The notes under the pieces are model-generated. The model was not told the origin of the DNA, did not search any database, and was given only the letters and a program-made list of their open reading frames with translations. Made by a program: the position numbers and the translations under genes. From Aristolochia californica (taxonomy: Eukaryota > Streptophyta > Magnoliopsida > Piperales > Aristolochiaceae), in NCBI GenBank assembly GCA_029961685.1, contig JARWKL010000002.1, positions 25,946,908-26,010,907 of the forward strand: a stretch of DNA of 64,000 bases, given 5' to 3'. Numbering within the stretch: the first letter of the stretch is position 1; every line of letters starts with the position of its first letter. Below, in pieces: positions 1-10,167 of this stretch.

Positions 1-1180
1 ATTATCTCTCTTAACATTTGTGCATTTCCATTTGGGATGTTCAATTTTTTTTCAAATCCAAACTTTTCAAACTTTTTTCATGAACAAAATGAAAATTTTA
101 GAGTTCATGTATGCAAAAAAATTTGAATGCTATAATAAATGTAAGTGAAGAAAATTATTTAACGCACTAAAAAAGAACTCCAAAGTTTTGTTATCCATGT
201 TTGGGAAATTCCACTAGTACAACCCCTATTAGCTTGGTGAAATTTTATAAGAAAGAGATTTCGAATTGATCCTAACATGTTTTAAATGTGGTGGGTATGC
301 TTGCCCGCAACATGTTGAACATGCAAATGACCTCTTGATCCAAAAATTTCAAGGAGTGGAAAAATTAAATTCTCAAGTTAACGTGTGGTTGGATATTTAC
401 CAGAGCCAAACAACCCACTTTTAGCCTATCCTTCAAAACCAGAGATACTTTTTGGAATTATCTCTCTCAGTATTTGTGCATTTCCCTTTTGGATGTTCAA
501 TTATTTTTTAAATCCAAACTTGTCCCACTTTTCTCATAAACAAAATGAAAATTTTAGAGTTCATGTATGCAAAAAAATTTGAAAACTATAATAAATGTAG
601 GTGAAGAAAATTATTTCATGCACTAAAAATGAACTCCAAAGTTTTGTTATCCGGAAATTCCACTTGTACAACCCCAACCCCTAATAGCTTGGTGGAATTT
701 TATATGAAAGAGATTTCTAATTGATCCTAACATGTTTTAAATGTGGTTGGTATGCATGCCACAAACATGTTGAAGATGCAAATGACCTAATGATCCAAAA
801 ATTTCAAGGAGTAGAAAAAATTAAATTCTCAAGTTCACGTGTGGTTGGATATTTACCAGAGCCATACACCCAACTTTTTGCCTATCTTTCAAAATCAGAG
901 ACACTTTTTGGAATTATCTCTCTTAGCAGTCTTTGCATTTCCATTTTTGATGTTCAATTTTTTTTCAAATCCAAACTTGCCGTATTTTTCTCGTAAACAA
1001 AATGAAAATTTTAGTCTTCATGTATACAAAAAAATTTGAAAACTATAATAAATATAAGTGAAAAAAATTATTTCAAGCACTAAAAATGAACTCCAAAGTT
1101 TTGTTATCCATGTTTAGGAAATACCAATAGTACAAACCCTAATAGCTTGGTGGAATTTTATAAGAAAGAGATTTCTAATT

Positions 1181-2094
1181 GATCCTAACATGTTTTAAAA
1201 GTGGTGGGTATGCATGCCAGAAACATGTTGAAGATGCAGAAGACCAAATGATCCAAAAAATTCATGAAGTAGAAAAAATTAAATTCCCAAGTTAACTTGT
1301 GGTTGGATATTTACCAGAGCCAAACATTCCACTTTTTGCCAATCCTTCAAAATCAGAGATACTTTTTGGAATTAACTCTCTCAGCATTTGTGCATTTCCA
1401 TTTTGGGTGTTATATTTCTTTTCAAATCCAAACTTGTCCCACTTTTCCCGTAAACAAAATAAAAATTTTAGAGTTCATGTATGCAAAAGAATTTGAAAAC
1501 TATAATAAATGTAAGTGAAGAAAATTATTTCATGCACTAAAAATGAAATCCAAAGTTTTGTTATCTATGTTTGGGAAATTCCACCAGTACAACCCCTAAT
1601 AGCTTGGTGGAATTTTATAAGAAAGAGATTTCTAATTGATCCTAACATGTTTTAAAAGTGGTGGGTATGCATGCCAAAAACATGTTGAAGATGCAGATGA
1701 CCAAATGATCCAAAAAATTCATGAAGTAGAAAAAATTAAATTCCCAAGTTAACTTGTGGTTGGATATTTACCAGAGCCAAACATCCCACTTTTTGCCAAT
1801 CCTTCAAAATCAAAGATACTTTTTGGAATTAACTCTCTCAGCATTTGTGCATTTCCATTTTGGGTGTTATATTTCTTTTCAAATCCAAACTTGTCCCACT
1901 TTTCCCGTAAACAAAATAAAAATTTTAGAGTTCATGTATGCAAAAGAATTTGAAAACTATAATAAATGTAAGTGAAGAAAATTATTTCACGCACTAAAAA
2001 TGAAATCCAAAGTTTTGTTATCTATGTTAGGGAAATTCCACCAGTACAACCCCTAATAGCTTGGTGGAATTTTATAAGAAAGAGATTTCTAATT
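1181..2094 (+). repeat. Recently duplicated pair of 457-bp monomers
   Basis: The units starting at the landmarks 1181 and 1638 are nearly identical and share private changes: GGGTGTTATATTTC in place of GGATGTTCAATTTT, AATTAACTCTCTCAGC in place of AATTATCTCTCTCAGC, and GTTATCTATG in place of GTTATCCATG. They differ at only a few positions by eye, much less than either differs from its other neighbours. This looks like a recent unequal-exchange duplication of one monomer. The equivalent position after the retroelement (about 6769-7225) has only one copy of this type. Confidence 0.8.
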
Positions 2095-2100
2095 GATCCT

Positions 2101-2143
2101 AACATGTTTTAAATGTGGTGGGTATGCATGCCAGAAACATGTT
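2101..2143. other. Conserved ACATGT/GCATGC dyad (example copy)
   Basis: AACATGTTT at 2101-2109 and AAACATGTT at 2135-2143 are exact inverted partners, with GCATGC, itself palindromic, between them at 2126-2131. The same arrangement appears in most short, intermediate and long monomers in both orientations (for example reversed at about 18550-18592). It is among the best preserved parts of the unit by eye. No binding protein can be named from the sequence; TGCATG is the core bound by plant B3-domain (RY element) factors, which is only a suggestion. Confidence 0.55.
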
Positions 2144-3460
2144 GAAGATGCAAATGACCTAATGATCCAAAAATTTCAAGGAGTAGAGAAAATTAAATTC
2201 TCAAGTTAACGTGTGGTTGGATATTTACGAGAGCCAAACAACCCGTTTTTTGCCTCTCCTTCAAAATCATAGAAACTTTTTGGAATTATCTCCCTCAGCA
2301 TTTTTGCATTTCCATTTTGGATGTTCAATTTTTTTTTTCAAATCCAAACTTGTCCTACTTTTCTCGTGAACAAAACAAAAATTTTTGAGTTCGTGTATGC
2401 AAAAAAATTTGAAAACTAAAATAAATATAAGTGAAGAAAATTATTTCACGCACTATAAATGAACTCCACAGTTTTCTTATCCATGTTTGGGAGTATCCAC
2501 TAGTACATCCCCTAATAGCTTGTGGAATTTTATAAGAATGAGATTTCAAATTGATCCTAATATGTTTTAAATGTGGTTAATATGCATGCCAGAAACATGT
2601 TGAAGATGCAAATGACCTAATGATCCAAAAATTTGAAGGAGTAGAAGAAATTAAATTCTCAATTTAACATGTGGGTGGATATTTACAAGAGCCAAACAAC
2701 CAACTTTTTGCCTATCTTTCAAAATCAGAGATACTTTTTGGAATTATCACTTTTAGAATTTGTGTATTTCCTTTTTGGTTGTTCAATTTTTTTTCAAATC
2801 CAAACTTGTCCCACTTTTCTCGTAAACAAAATGAAAATTTTAGAGTTTATGTATGCAAAAAAAATTGAAAACTATAATAAATGTAAGTGAAGAAAATTAT
2901 TTCACGCACTAAAAATGAACTCCAAAGTTTTGTTATCCATGTTTGGGAAATTCCATTAGTACAACCCCTAATAGCTTGATGGAATTTTATCAGAAATAGT
3001 TTTCTAATTGATCCTAACATGTTTTAAATGTGGTGGGTATGCATACCAAAAACATGTTGAAGAGGCAAATGACCTAATGATCTAAAAATTTCATGGAGTA
3101 GAAAAAATTAAATTCTCAAGTTAACGTGTGGTTGGATATTTACCAGAATCAAACAACCCACTTTTTGCCTATCCTTCAAAATCAGAGATACTTTTTGGAA
3201 TTATCTCTCTCAGCACTTTTTGCAATTCCATTTTTTAGGTAGAATTTTTGTTACATCGGTTTTAATACCTCGCAAGCGTACGAATCGTTCATGTAATTTA
3301 GCAGTAAGCGAGGGTCATATCCACAGGGAGGATTGAATTCTGTGTATTCTTCAGTCAACTAGCCTAACCAAATATGATGAATTAATCTGAACTAAACACT
3401 AATTATATCCTAAATTATCAAGCAATAATCTAATTTACTACTTGCACAATAGGAAACGTC

Positions 3461-3865
3461 AACTCTGGATTTTACCGTGATTTGTGCCTCTCTCGAGCGC
3501 CACGTAACCACGAATCCGGATTCTCAATCCTTGTGTCTAGCCCCTCTCGGGCGCCTAGAGTTAATGACAAAGAGTGGATTACAATAGAATGCAGAGAATC
3601 AATTTCCTATTGTGATGATTCTAAAATTATCAACTCTGGATTTTATCGTGATTCGTGCCTCTCTCGAGCGCCACATAACCACGAATCCAGATTCTCAATC
3701 CTTGCGTCTAGCCCCTCTCGGGCGCCTAGAGTTAATGACAAAGAGCGGATTACAATAGAATGCAGAGAATCAATTTCCTATTGTGATGATGCTAAAATTA
3801 TTAACTCTGGATTTTACCGTGATTCGTGCCTCTCTCGGGCGCATAGAGTGAAAGACAAAAATCAG
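3461..3865. repeat. 171-bp tandem repeat inside the LTR (about 2.4 copies)
   Basis: AACTCTGGATTTTA begins at 3461, 3632 and 3803, exactly 171 bases apart. Each full copy holds GTGCCTCTCTCGAGCGCCAC, then CCCCTCTCGGGCGCCTAGAG, then GAATGCAGAGAATCAATTTC and CTATTGTGATGAT. The third copy lacks the stretch between its two CTCTCG motifs, as if the motifs recombined, and then fades into unique sequence. Because 171 is a multiple of three, the array keeps one 144-codon frame open at 3482-3916; I regard that frame as an accident of repeat length. Confidence 0.9.
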
Positions 3866-4033
3866 ATTAAAATACCAAAATCCAACCTCAATTATAATCC
3901 TACCCTAATTAGCTAATTTAATCAAATATCTGGAAAACAAATATTCAATAAACATTAATTATCAAATATGATTCAATAAACATTCAAAACCTAAGTTCAA
4001 ACTATATAAAAAATGAAATTCAAAAATGATGAA

Positions 4034-4660
4034 TTACTCCCCTTCTCCTTCCTCTCGCTTGGGCAGCAACTCGTTCTCACGGGTGCTGCAATTTCCTGAA
4101 ATTGGTGGCGTCGGGTTGGCAAGAGTGAGTGGCCGGAGGTAGAGACGACGCCGGCGACAAAGGTTGGAAGCCAACGGACGGAGGTAACGTCCGGTGAAGA
4201 ACGAAACAGAGTTGACGTTCTCTAACCGGCTCTCTCGAGTCTCGGTCGGAGTCGGAGTTGCTCCGGTAATGGTCGGAAATACGTAACCGACGCCGGAGGA
4301 TGGTCGTAAAGCGGAAGTGGCACCGGAGAAGCCCTCTTGGATCACTTCTCGGCCTAGCGAGCGACGACTGTCGAACTCACCTCGACGGAGACTCTCTCGA
4401 GCTCTCCTCGGGTTTGTTCTCGGTTGCTGGACGGCAGTGGACGGTGGTGGACGACGGTGGCGCGGCGAAAGGTATTGGCCCGGCGAACGACGATGGGAAC
4501 TCCTCTCGGGTCCTCCCCTGTTTCCGGTCAAAGTCCTCTATTTTGGTCTCCGTTTCTGTTTTCTCCTCATGCTTCCCCCTCTCGAGTCTCCCCTCTCGGG
4601 TCCCCCCCTCGGGTCCCCCTTTCGATGCCCCCTCTCGTTCCTTTAATACCATCTCATTTA
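4034..4660. other. GC-rich block within the LTR
   Basis: A sharp rise in G+C against the AT-rich LTR flanks and satellite. Frames are open on both strands (for example a 165-codon frame on the minus strand at 4034-4531, and frames of 80-123 codons on the plus strand at 4300-4671), which is expected from GC-rich sequence poor in stop codons. I recognise no protein domain; the predicted peptides are rich in Arg, Pro and Ser with no motif. CTCTCGAG or CTCTCGGG elements recur here as in the 171-bp repeat. The block could be a regulatory or untranslated leader part of the LTR, or captured host sequence; the sequence alone does not decide. Confidence 0.6.
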
Positions 4661-4972
4661 TTTTAATATGATGTGACCTAAAAATCACCTCCATTTCACT
4701 AAGGGCATTTTGGTAAATATCTCCTTCTCCACCAAAATTCTCCTAAAATTCCATAATTAAATCTATAAAAAGCATTTCAGGAAGAAATAAACCTTAAAAA
4801 CAATGAAATTTAATTTAGGAGAGAAAAATATGCAATATCGATAGTGATTAATGCCAAATTCAATAAATGCTCATTTCATTTGAAAACCAATAAATAACCA
4901 CCTATAACACAATTATAAAGGTTATTCTATTATAATTAACTTAGTTCTCATGTCAGAATATGGCATCTATCA

Positions 4973-5006
4973 CACCCACAAACCTAAATCTTTGCTAGTC
5001 CCTAGC
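4973..5006 (-). promoter_or_regulatory. Polypurine tract and upstream dyad next to the 3' LTR
   Basis: On the minus strand this reads TTGCTAGGGACTAGCAA, an inverted repeat, followed by GATTTAGGTTTGTGGGTG and then the LTR start TGATAG. A purine-rich tract directly before TG is where plus-strand DNA synthesis is primed in LTR retrotransposons. The CTAGGGACTAG dyad just upstream is a phrase I associate with plant Athila/Tat-type elements. This sets the element's orientation (minus) and identifies the LTR at 3249-4972 as the 3' one. Confidence 0.65.
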
Positions 5007-6107
5007 AAAACAACAATAGAACCAAAATTAAACCTAGGAAAACAAAATGCCACTTTCGTAGGGAGCACGATTGCATTTAGCGCATGCAACAAGCCGTTAA
5101 ACCCCTACTCTGCAGTAGTGGACGAGTTATGTCTTGTGAGGGTTTGCATGGAATTTACCCACAAAATTCATCTAAATCAATAATATAAAAAGAAAAACTG
5201 AAGAAAATTTACTCCTCATTAGCATATGACTAACACTTAGTATCGTAAAATATCTGAAAATCATATGAGATCTTGCAAAATTTGAAAACCTGTGTAAAAT
5301 ATGGCCTATCAATCCAAATACACTCATTGTTGCTCCACCTGAACCAATGTGACCCATAAGCAATTACTTCAACAGAACAAAGAGGCAACAAATAACAATA
5401 AAATCCTGGTCACATCACAATTAAGAGAAAATAGTAGAGTAAGCCTGTTGTCTGACAATCTCACAAAAGAAATATACCAATTTCAATCTTGACCTGCAAC
5501 TTCTTTCAAATTACAAATCATCATCAAAGTTAAGGAAACTCATTGTTTCCAGATTTAAAACCATTTTACTCTATTACCAGCGTAATTTTTTTTCTTCACT
5601 GAATACTTTTTGGTATTACCACCATTTTGTATTCGTCTTCACTGAACATGCACTTATTTTTAAGTAACCGACTGTTCCGGTGCATGTCCCTGGGTTTGCC
5701 CAGGCTGTTTCTGAAGTTATCTGCCTTTTGCAAGCAAGAGCATTTCCATTTGCATTCATACATTACAACAAGGAATTTCACTGAGGTATAAATTAAATTA
5801 AGTTCAAACAGGCATACAAGACTATTCAGACTAACATAGATCAACACTAGATTTACATGTTCTCTTTTGCAACTAAGTTCCAAGTCTAATGCAATAGTAA
5901 GCTATCCCACTGAAATCTCATGAATCACAACAAATGATATCAGAATTCTAACAGGCATATTCTACACAAATTTATGAAAAATTTTGAAACACATTTGAGC
6001 AACTTATTTTAACTCTACTAATGTTAACCACATACTAAGAGGAGTAATTTGAAAACCACGCACAGAAAGCAAAAGAAAATTATTGCTAAGACATAAAAGA
6101 GTCGTTC
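5007..6107 (-). other. Retroelement 3' untranslated region, no gene seen
   Basis: About 1.1 kb lying between the two purine tracts on the minus strand. It is AT-rich, not related to the satellite, and contains only short frames (63 codons at 5172-5363, 95 codons at 5596-5883, both minus) without recognisable domains. Athila/Tat-group elements often carry a long non-coding or degenerate env-like stretch here, so this fits. I see no envelope-like signal peptide or membrane-segment series that would support an env-type protein. Confidence 0.5.
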
Positions 6108-6145
6108 CCCTCCCCCCCCCGACATTGTCCTCAATGGGGAAAAGG
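6108..6145 (-). promoter_or_regulatory. Second purine tract preceded by GAGGACAATGT motif
   Basis: On the minus strand, CCCCATTGAGGACAATGTC is followed at once by a run of nine or more G and then AGGGG. In many plant Ty3/gypsy elements of the Athila/Tat group a GAGGACAATGT-type phrase ending in a G-run marks the end of the pol region, well upstream of the LTR-proximal polypurine tract. Recognition is from family knowledge; the motif and G-run are plain in the sequence. Confidence 0.6.
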
Positions 6146-6640
6146 TAAAACACTATAACAACTACAAAAAGGAATAACATCTTAGCTAGTTATACTCCAG
6201 CAGGGTGAGGGTTAAGCTCCCTCAGGGCTCCTAAATCCATAGATAGGACCATATGTGTTTGGTCATCGACAATAATACCGAAAAGTCAATAAAGACCCCC
6301 AGGAATGATACATAGTCTCCCTCGAAGAAGGTTTACTCGTATCAGCTGTACCCGTAGGTAATCATCCGTAGATGAAACCGCTATCCCACATCACACTTTG
6401 AAAAAATCTCCGTGTGACTGGCCACTGAAGGCAACAGGAATCACGCGCTGAACACAAGTCCTTAAGTTACTCACCATAAGGTTTTCATTCAATACTTCAA
6501 GATCGAACTGGTCAATCCCAGAATGGTTGTTTGAGTACAGACCTCTCAAACTAGGGACAAAATGTCTGGTCATCGACTACCGGAACCATTTATTCTCTCA
6601 GCCGGCAAATAAGAATGAATAAACCAAAAAAAATAAAATA
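6146..6640 (-). pseudogene. Internal remnant upstream of the purine tract, unrecognised
   Basis: About 0.5 kb that in an intact element would be the end of the coding region or a spacer. The longest minus-strand frame is 60 codons (6391-6573), which I cannot assign to any retroelement domain. No integrase, chromodomain or RNase H motif is visible. The base composition is closer to ordinary coding or unique DNA than to the satellite. It ends at 6625-6650 in an A-rich AAATAAAATAAAAATAAAA stretch that merges into satellite, so the 5' break of the element lies there. Confidence 0.4.
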
Positions 6641-6645
6641 AAAAT

Positions 6646-8300
6646 AAAAGTGTAATTATTTCAAGAACTAAAAATGAACTCGAAAGTTTTGTTATCCATG
6701 TTTAGGAAATACCACTATTACAAACCCTAATAGCTTGGTGGAATTTTATAAGAGAGAGATTTCTAATTGATCCTAACATATTTTAAATGTGGTGAGTATG
6801 CATGCAAGAAATATGTTGAAGATGCAAATGACCTAATGATCCAAAAAATTCATGGAGTAGAAAAAATTAAATTCTCAAGTTAAGTTGTGGTTGGATAATT
6901 ACCAGAGCCAAACATCCCACATTTTGCCTATCCTTCAAAATTAGAGATACTTTTTGGAATTATCTCTCTCAGCATTTGTGCATTTCCATTTTGGGTGTTC
7001 TATTTCTTTTCAAATCCAAACTTGTCCCACTTTTCCCGTAAACAAAATAAAAATTTTAGAGTTCATGTACGCAAAAAAAATTGAAAACTACGATAAATGT
7101 GAGTGAAGAAAATTATTTCACGCACTAAAAATGAAATCCAAAGTTTTGTTATCTATGTTTGGGAAATTCCACTAGTACAACCCCTAATAGCTTGGTGGAA
7201 TTTTATAAGAAAGAGATTTATAATTGACCCTAACATGTTTTAAATGTGGTGGGTATGCATGCCAGAAACATGTTGAAGATGCAAATGACCTAGTGATCCA
7301 AAACTTTCAAGGAGTAGAGAAAATTAAATTCTCAAGTTAACGTGTGGTTGGATATTTACCAGAGCCAAACAACCCATTTTTTGCCTATCCTTCAAAATCA
7401 TAGAAACTTTTTGGAATTATCACTCTCAGCATTTGTGCATTTCCATTTTGGATGTTCAATTTTTTTTTTTCAAATCCAAACTTGTCCCACTTTTGTCGTA
7501 AACAAAACGAAAATTTTTGAATTCGTGTGTACAAAAAAATTTGAAAACTAAAATAAATGTTAGTGAAGAAAATTATTTCACGCACTTCAAATGAACTCCG
7601 CAGTTTTCTTATCCATGTTTGGGAAATTCCACTAGTACATCCCTAATAGCTTGTGGAATTTTATTAGAATGAGATTTCTAATATATCCTAACATGTTTTA
7701 AATGTGGTGGGTACGCATGCCAGAAACATGTTGAAGATGGAAATGACCTAATGATAAAAAAAATTCAAGGTTTAGAAAAAATTAAATTCTCAAGTTAACT
7801 TGTGGTTGGATATTTACCAGAGCCAAACTACCCACTTTTTGCCTATCCATCAAAATCAGAGATACTTTTTGGAATTATCTCTCTCAGCATTTGTGTATTT
7901 CCATTTTGGATGTTCAATTTTTTTCAAATCGAAACTTGTCCCCCTTTTCTCGTAAACGAAATGAAAATTTTAGAGTTAATGTATGCAAAAAAATTTGAAA
8001 ACTAAAATAAATGTAAGTGAAGAAAATTATGTCATGCACTAAAAATGAACTCCAAAGTTTTGTTATCCTTGTTTGGGAAATTCCACTAGTATAACACTAA
8101 TAGCTAGTTGGAATTTTATAAGAAAGAGATTTCTAATTGATCATAACATGTTTAATATGTGGTGGATATGCGTGCCAGAAACATGTTGATGATGCAAATG
8201 TCCTAATGATCTAAAAATTTCAAGGAGTTGAAAAAATTAAATTCTCAAGTTAACGTGTGGTTAGATATTTACCAAAGCCAAACAACCGAATTTTTGCCTA
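6646..8300 (+). repeat. Satellite block C1: 457-bp short monomers resume
   Basis: Satellite resumes in the same orientation and phase family as block A, with landmarks near 6769, 7226, 7683 and 8139 (457-bp steps). The first partial unit shares CCATGTTTAGGAAATACCA and the AAACCCTAATAG variant with the block A unit at about 1058-1180. The next has the same GGGTGTTCTATTTC type as the 1181/1638 pair. The one after has CATAGAAACTTTTTGG and the CTAGTACATCCC variant seen at about 2270-2510. So monomer order is conserved across the insertion. No gene is present. Confidence 0.92.
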
Positions 8301-10167
8301 TCTTTAAAAATCACAGATACCAAACCCAAACAACCCACATTTCCATTTTGGATGTTCAATTTTTTATCAAATCCAAACTTGTCCCACTTTTCTCGTTAAC
8401 AAAATGATGACAACAAAATGAAAATTTTAGTGTTTATGTATGCATCAAAATTTGAAAACTATTATAAATGTAATCAAAGAAAATTATTTCATGCACTAAA
8501 AATGAACTCCAAAGTTTTGTTATCCATGTTTGGGAAATTCCACTAGTACAACCCCTTAGTTTGGTGGAATTTTATAAGAACGAGATTTCTAATTTATCCT
8601 AATATGTTCTAAAAATGGTGGATATGCATGCCAGAAACTAGTTGAAGAGGCAAAAGACATAATAATCAAAAAATTTCTAGGAGTAGAAAAAATTAAATTC
8701 TAGAGTTAACGTGTAGTTGGATATTATCTACAGCCAAACAACCCACTTTTTTACCTATCCTTAAATATGACAGATAATTTTTGGAATTATCTCACTCAGC
8801 ATTTGTGCATTTCCATTTTGGATGTTCAAGTTTTTTTCAAATCCAAACTTGTCCCACTTTTCTCGTAAAGAAAATGATCACAACAAATTGAAACTTTTAG
8901 AGTTTATGTTTGCAAAAAAAAAAAATTGAAAATTATAATAAATGTAAGAGAGGAAAATTACTTCATGCACTAAAAATGAACTCCAAAGTTTTGTTATCCA
9001 TGATTGGGAAATTCCACTAGTACAAACCCTAATAGGTTGGTGGAATTTTATAAGAATAAGATTTCTAATTGATCTTAACATGTTTCAAATGCGGTGGATA
9101 TGCATGCAAGAAACATGTTGAAGATGCAAATGACCTAATGATCCAAAAATTTCAAGGAGTAGAAAAAATTAAATTCTCAAGTTATCGTTTGGTTGGATAT
9201 TTACCAGAGCTAAACAACCCACTTTTTTCCAATCCTTAAAATCACAGATACTTTTGGGAATTATCTCTCTCAGCATTTGTGCAGTTCCATTTTGGATGTT
9301 CAATTTTTTTCAAATCCAGACTTGTCCCACTTTTCTCGTAAACAAAACGATCACCACAAAATTAAAATTTTAGAGATTATCTATGCAAAAATGATCAAAT
9401 ATTGTAATAAATGTATGTCAAGAAAATTATTTCACGCACTAAAAATGAATTCCAAAGTTTTGTTATCCTTGTTTTGGAAATTCCACTATTACAACCCCTA
9501 ATTGCTTGGTAGACTTTTATAAGAAAGAGATTTTATCCTAACATGTTTTAAATGTGGTGGATATGCATGCCAGAAACGTGTTGAAGATGCAAATGACCTA
9601 ATGATCCAAAATTTTCAAGGACTACAAAAAATTAAATTCTCAAGTTAACGTGTGGTTGGATATTTACAAGAGCCAAACAACCCACTTTTTGCCTATCCTA
9701 AAAAATCACAGATACTTTTTGGAATTATCACTCTCAGTATTTGTGCATTTCCATTTTGGATGTTCAAATTTTTTTCGAATCCAAACTTTTCCCTCTTGTC
9801 TCGTAAACAAAACGATCACAACAAAAGGAAAATTTTAGAGTTCATGGTTGCAAAAAAATTTGAAAACTATAATAAATGTAAGTGAAGAGAATTATTTCAC
9901 GCACTCAAAATGAACTTCAATGCTTTGTTATCCATGTTTGTGAAATTCCACTAGTACAACCCCTAATAGCTTGGTGAAATTTTATAAGAAAGAGATTTCT
10001 AATTGATCCTAACATATTTTAAATGTGGTGGATATGCAAGCTAGAAACATGTTGAAGATGAAAATGACCTAATGATCCAAAAATTTCAAAGAGTAGGAAA
10101 AATTAAATTCTCAAGTTAACGTGTGGTTGGATATTTACCAGAGCCAAACAACCCACTTTTTGCCTAT
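8301..10167 (+). repeat. Satellite block C2: intermediate monomers (about 456-476 bp)
   Basis: Landmarks fall near 8595, 9071, 9534 and 10005. These units keep the short core but carry an extra GATCACAAC-type stretch between CGTAAACAAAA and AAAATTTTAGAG, seen at about 8407, 8876, 9348 and 9804. That stretch is part of the longer insertion AAGGCAAATAGATCACAAC found in the long monomers further on. The 180-bp long-type segment is still missing. These units therefore look like steps between the short and long forms. One unit (about 8300-8345) is scrambled, with a repeated CAACCCAC and loss of the TCTCTCAGC part. Confidence 0.85.

Larger units (their letters stand above)
1..3235 (+). repeat. Satellite block A: about seven 457-bp short monomers
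   Basis: Tandem head-to-tail copies of an AT-rich unit. The landmark GATCCTAACATG (or a one-base variant) falls near 268, 723, 1181, 1638, 2095, 2553 and 3010, giving spacings of 455-458 bp. Each unit runs in the order: AACATGTT dyad, a TTAACGTGTGGTTGG stretch, CAACCCACTTTTTGCC, TCTCTCAGCATTTGTGC, a T-run then CAAATCCAAACTTGTCCC, and AATTATTTCACGCACT. No gene is seen. Short frames of 60-90 codons recur in each unit but begin at GTG or similar and overlap in two frames. The first copy is cut by the window edge and the last is cut by the retroelement. The periodicity is direct observation; 'satellite' is inferred from copy number, composition and lack of genes. Confidence 0.95.
3249..4972 (-). 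repeat. Putative 3' LTR (about 1.72 kb)
   Basis: Bounded by TG at 3249 and CA at 4971-4972 on the plus strand, so on the minus strand it reads TGATAGATGCC ... CCGATGTAACA, matching the usual TG...CA LTR ends. Its minus-strand start lies directly after the polypurine tract, which fixes it as the 3' LTR. Near the opposite end it has AGCGTACGAATCG and, on the minus strand, CTCCCTGTGGATATGACCC, phrases I recognise from long plant LTRs. Inside are a 171-bp tandem repeat and a GC-rich block. The 13 bases at 3236-3248 match neither satellite nor a clear LTR end; they may be filler or a slightly longer LTR. A 5' copy for comparison is missing. Confidence 0.6.
3236..6645 (-). mobile_element. Truncated Ty3/gypsy-like LTR retrotransposon (3' part only)
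   Basis: About 3.4 kb of non-satellite sequence interrupts a monomer. Read on the minus strand it shows, in order: about 0.5 kb of internal remnant, a purine tract following GAGGACAATGT, a 1.1-kb non-coding stretch, TTGCTAGGGACTAGCAA, a second purine tract GGTTTGTGGGTG, and an LTR beginning TGATAGATGCC. This order (inner purine tract, 3' untranslated region, polypurine tract, 3' LTR) is typical of plant Athila/Tat-group elements, from my knowledge of the family. Gag, protease, reverse transcriptase, integrase and the 5' LTR are absent, so the copy is 5'-truncated and cannot be autonomous. Without a second LTR no target-site duplication can be checked. The lineage call is inference; the retroelement call is firmer. 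Confidence 0.72.

Noticed and set aside
385..582. 65-codon plus-strand frame recurring in many short monomers as a possible small gene family
   Set aside because: It starts at GTG, overlaps an equally long frame two bases upstream, and is broken by frameshifts in sister monomers. This is what a stop-poor satellite stretch gives.
1..3235. CENP-B-box-like motif to call the array centromeric
   Set aside because: I found nothing close to that box, and sequence alone cannot show centromere function.
3482..3916. 144-codon frame as a repeat protein
   Set aside because: Its repeats are the 171-bp DNA repeat, which stays in frame only because 171 is divisible by three. It lies in a putative LTR with no recognisable domain, and the natural transcription direction there is the minus strand.
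4034..4531. 165-codon minus-strand frame as a retroelement protein
   Set aside because: It lies in the GC-rich part of the LTR, overlaps frames on the other strand, and has no gag zinc knuckle or any other motif.
6391..6573. 60-codon frame as an integrase or envelope remnant
   Set aside because: No diagnostic residues could be matched; kept only as an unrecognised internal remnant.
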